NCBI GenBank assembly: GCA_036345935.2
Contig: JADWOT020000005.1
Location: 7,435,960-7,499,959 of the forward strand
Length of the DNA stretch: 64,000 nt
Reading direction: 5' to 3'
Origin: Taenia hydatigena
Lineage: Eukaryota > Platyhelminthes > Cestoda > Cyclophyllidea > Taeniidae
The notes under the pieces are model-generated. The model worked only from the letters and a program-made list of their open reading frames with translations, did no database searches and had not been told where the DNA came from. Shown here in pieces: positions 62,701-64,000 of the stretch (position 1 is the stretch's first letter; every line of letters begins with the position of its first letter). The translations under genes were made by a program, and so were the position numbers.

Positions 62701-63510
62701 GGTGACTCATGCGCCCATTAACCATTTCAATCCTTGGGTCAGGAACAGCAAAATTACCTGAATTGAGAATTTCAAATGGATTAAAGAGCCCAAATTCATG
62801 CCTAAACTTGGCTTCTTCACCTATCCGGATCTCCTTTATCTTCAGCATTGGCTTTTAGTATCCTCGTAAAGTATTATGCTCTGTGTTCACGGCGTCTAGC
62901 CGCACTAGCGCAACAAGTAATGCGTTTTGGAGTCTGCAGGTATGTTTGTATGCGATAGGATATCAAGCAGTGGCCATGGGCAGCAATGTGAACAACGTGT
63001 AGACAAACCTTGACGAAATTTTATGTCAAATGGCTGGAGGTTTATGACGCTCTTCTCACAGCTGGCCACCAGATGATGATATTCACATGCTTTGAAGTCT
63101 TCCGTCAAGTACGCCTCAGGTGAATCGACCCCGGTGCACAAATGAAAAACCAGTCCTAGTAGGTATCGAACAGTCATTATTTATTGCTAAACGATGTCAT
63201 CGCAATCTTATTTGACTCGATTGTTTAAATCGGTAGTTTAAGCCTATTAGTGAAAGAGGCTCGTTTTAGAAAGAAGTCTAAATTTTGTCTGAGGTTAAAA
63301 ACACGAAATAATTTGTTGGTATCAGAAAATACGCCTGATAATGCAATAATAGATTCCTTACCAATTTCACAAGGTAGTTTATTGTCTTAACAAATAGACT
63401 GTGTGGGTTACTGTACTGCGAATTTTTGTGACTCCGTGTTTAACTAAGTTTATAGACGTTAAAATTACCAGCGCAATGGTTGCAGTGCATTTTTTGCAAT
63501 TTACTTTTTA
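59721..63510. other. No gene recognised
   Basis: AT-rich intergenic DNA after the GPCR stop. Nothing beyond short unsupported frames. Confidence 0.4.
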
Positions 63511-63780
63511 GGAGGGAGGCTTTCAGTGGATACAAACAAACTTCGTGACAATTTGGTCGCTATCTACTCCCAAGAGAGAAACCTTATCTCGAACACATCA
63601 ATCGCTACATCCAAACTCTTATTTGCTGTTACTAATCAAAGCATGTCCCTGTCCAACCCTTCTGCTGGTTCCGGGGATATGAAGGCTGAGGTGGAGGAGA
63701 GAATCACCGAGCCTATTACGCAGCACCTACGAAAAGCAATAGCGCAATCCACTGCCCTCCAAGAAACGACGTTTGGATAG
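63511..63780 (+). CDS. Possible terminal exon of an unknown gene
   Basis: An open frame follows a T-rich TTTTTAG acceptor (the exact exon start is uncertain; CTTTCAG at about 63525 is an alternative). It reads VDTNKLRDNLVAIYSQERN and on to EERITEPITQHLRKAIAQ, ending at TAG 63778-63780. Amphipathic helix content and even codon composition look coding. I do not recognise the protein and found no upstream exon in the preceding 3.7 kb. It could also be a short single-exon gene starting at an internal ATG. Confidence 0.35.
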   Translation, partial: GGRLSVDTNKLRDNLVAIYSQERNLISNTSIATSKLLFAVTNQSMSLSNPSAGSGDMKAEVEERITEPITQHLRKAIAQSTALQETTFG

Positions 63781-64000
63781 CAGTAATTGTGACCCTTGTG
63801 AACTTAAGAGGTTAATCTTAATCCGAACCGTCCCACCTTAAGTAGATTAATTTTAGAAAGATTTGTGTTTTGTCCCTCGCTCCTGACCAATACCTGCTCA
63901 AAAGTACAGCTGAGTTACCTAGATCAATCTTGGCCTGTTTTGATTAATAAAAGACCAAACTATCTCAACAAGATCCGAGGCTTCAGGTTGAGATTTCTAG

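Noticed and set aside
1..64000. tRNA or rRNA genes, CRISPR arrays, bacterial operons
   Set aside because: I looked for cloverleaf-like or regularly spaced repeats and Shine-Dalgarno-led gene runs and saw none. Absence of tRNAs is not proven without a dedicated scan.

Overview
This window looks like nuclear DNA of a multicellular animal, most likely a flatworm and probably a tapeworm. The genes are split by GT-AG introns, some of them only 30-34 nt long. The products are eukaryotic housekeeping proteins (SKP1, CNOT9, HCCS, TSEN54, PI31, EDRF1), an SLC4 anion transporter and two seven-helix receptors, one NPY/NPF-like and one orphan of a kind reminiscent of platyhelminth-specific receptors. There are no operonic bacterial features, phage genes or CRISPR. 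The taxon is an inference from gene style and was not looked up.

Layout. About 3.2-11.0 kb (+): SLC4 transporter in at least ten exons, with the 5' exon(s) not found. About 15.5-17.4 kb (+): five exons for the N-terminal half of EDRF1. About 19.2-26.0 kb (+): seven phase-compatible exons of an unidentified 801-residue helical protein. About 27.9-28.8 kb (-): SKP1. About 30.6-31.4 kb (+): holocytochrome c synthase, preceded by a possible exon of another transcript. 31.6-32.6 kb (-): TSEN54, tail-to-tail with HCCS. 36.9-38.0 kb (-): a divergent SKP1 paralogue. 38.8-40.1 kb (+): proteasome regulator PI31. 40.2-41.4 kb (-): an intronless orphan 7TM protein, tail-to-tail with PI31. 42.1-48.4 kb (+): CNOT9. 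53.5-59.7 kb (+): NPY/NPF-type GPCR in three widely spaced exons. 63.5-63.8 kb (+): a possible terminal exon of an unknown gene.

The rest is intron and intergenic DNA without recognisable genes. It carries at least ten degenerate copies, in both orientations, of one short dispersed repeat, and two copies of a second. Gene models were built by matching protein families from memory and by requiring compatible GT/AG sites and codon phase. Exon ends are therefore exact proposals, but not confirmed by transcripts. The genes share no single pathway. Several concern protein turnover (SKP1, its paralogue, PI31) or RNA processing and decay (TSEN54, CNOT9), and these are common neighbours by chance in an animal genome.
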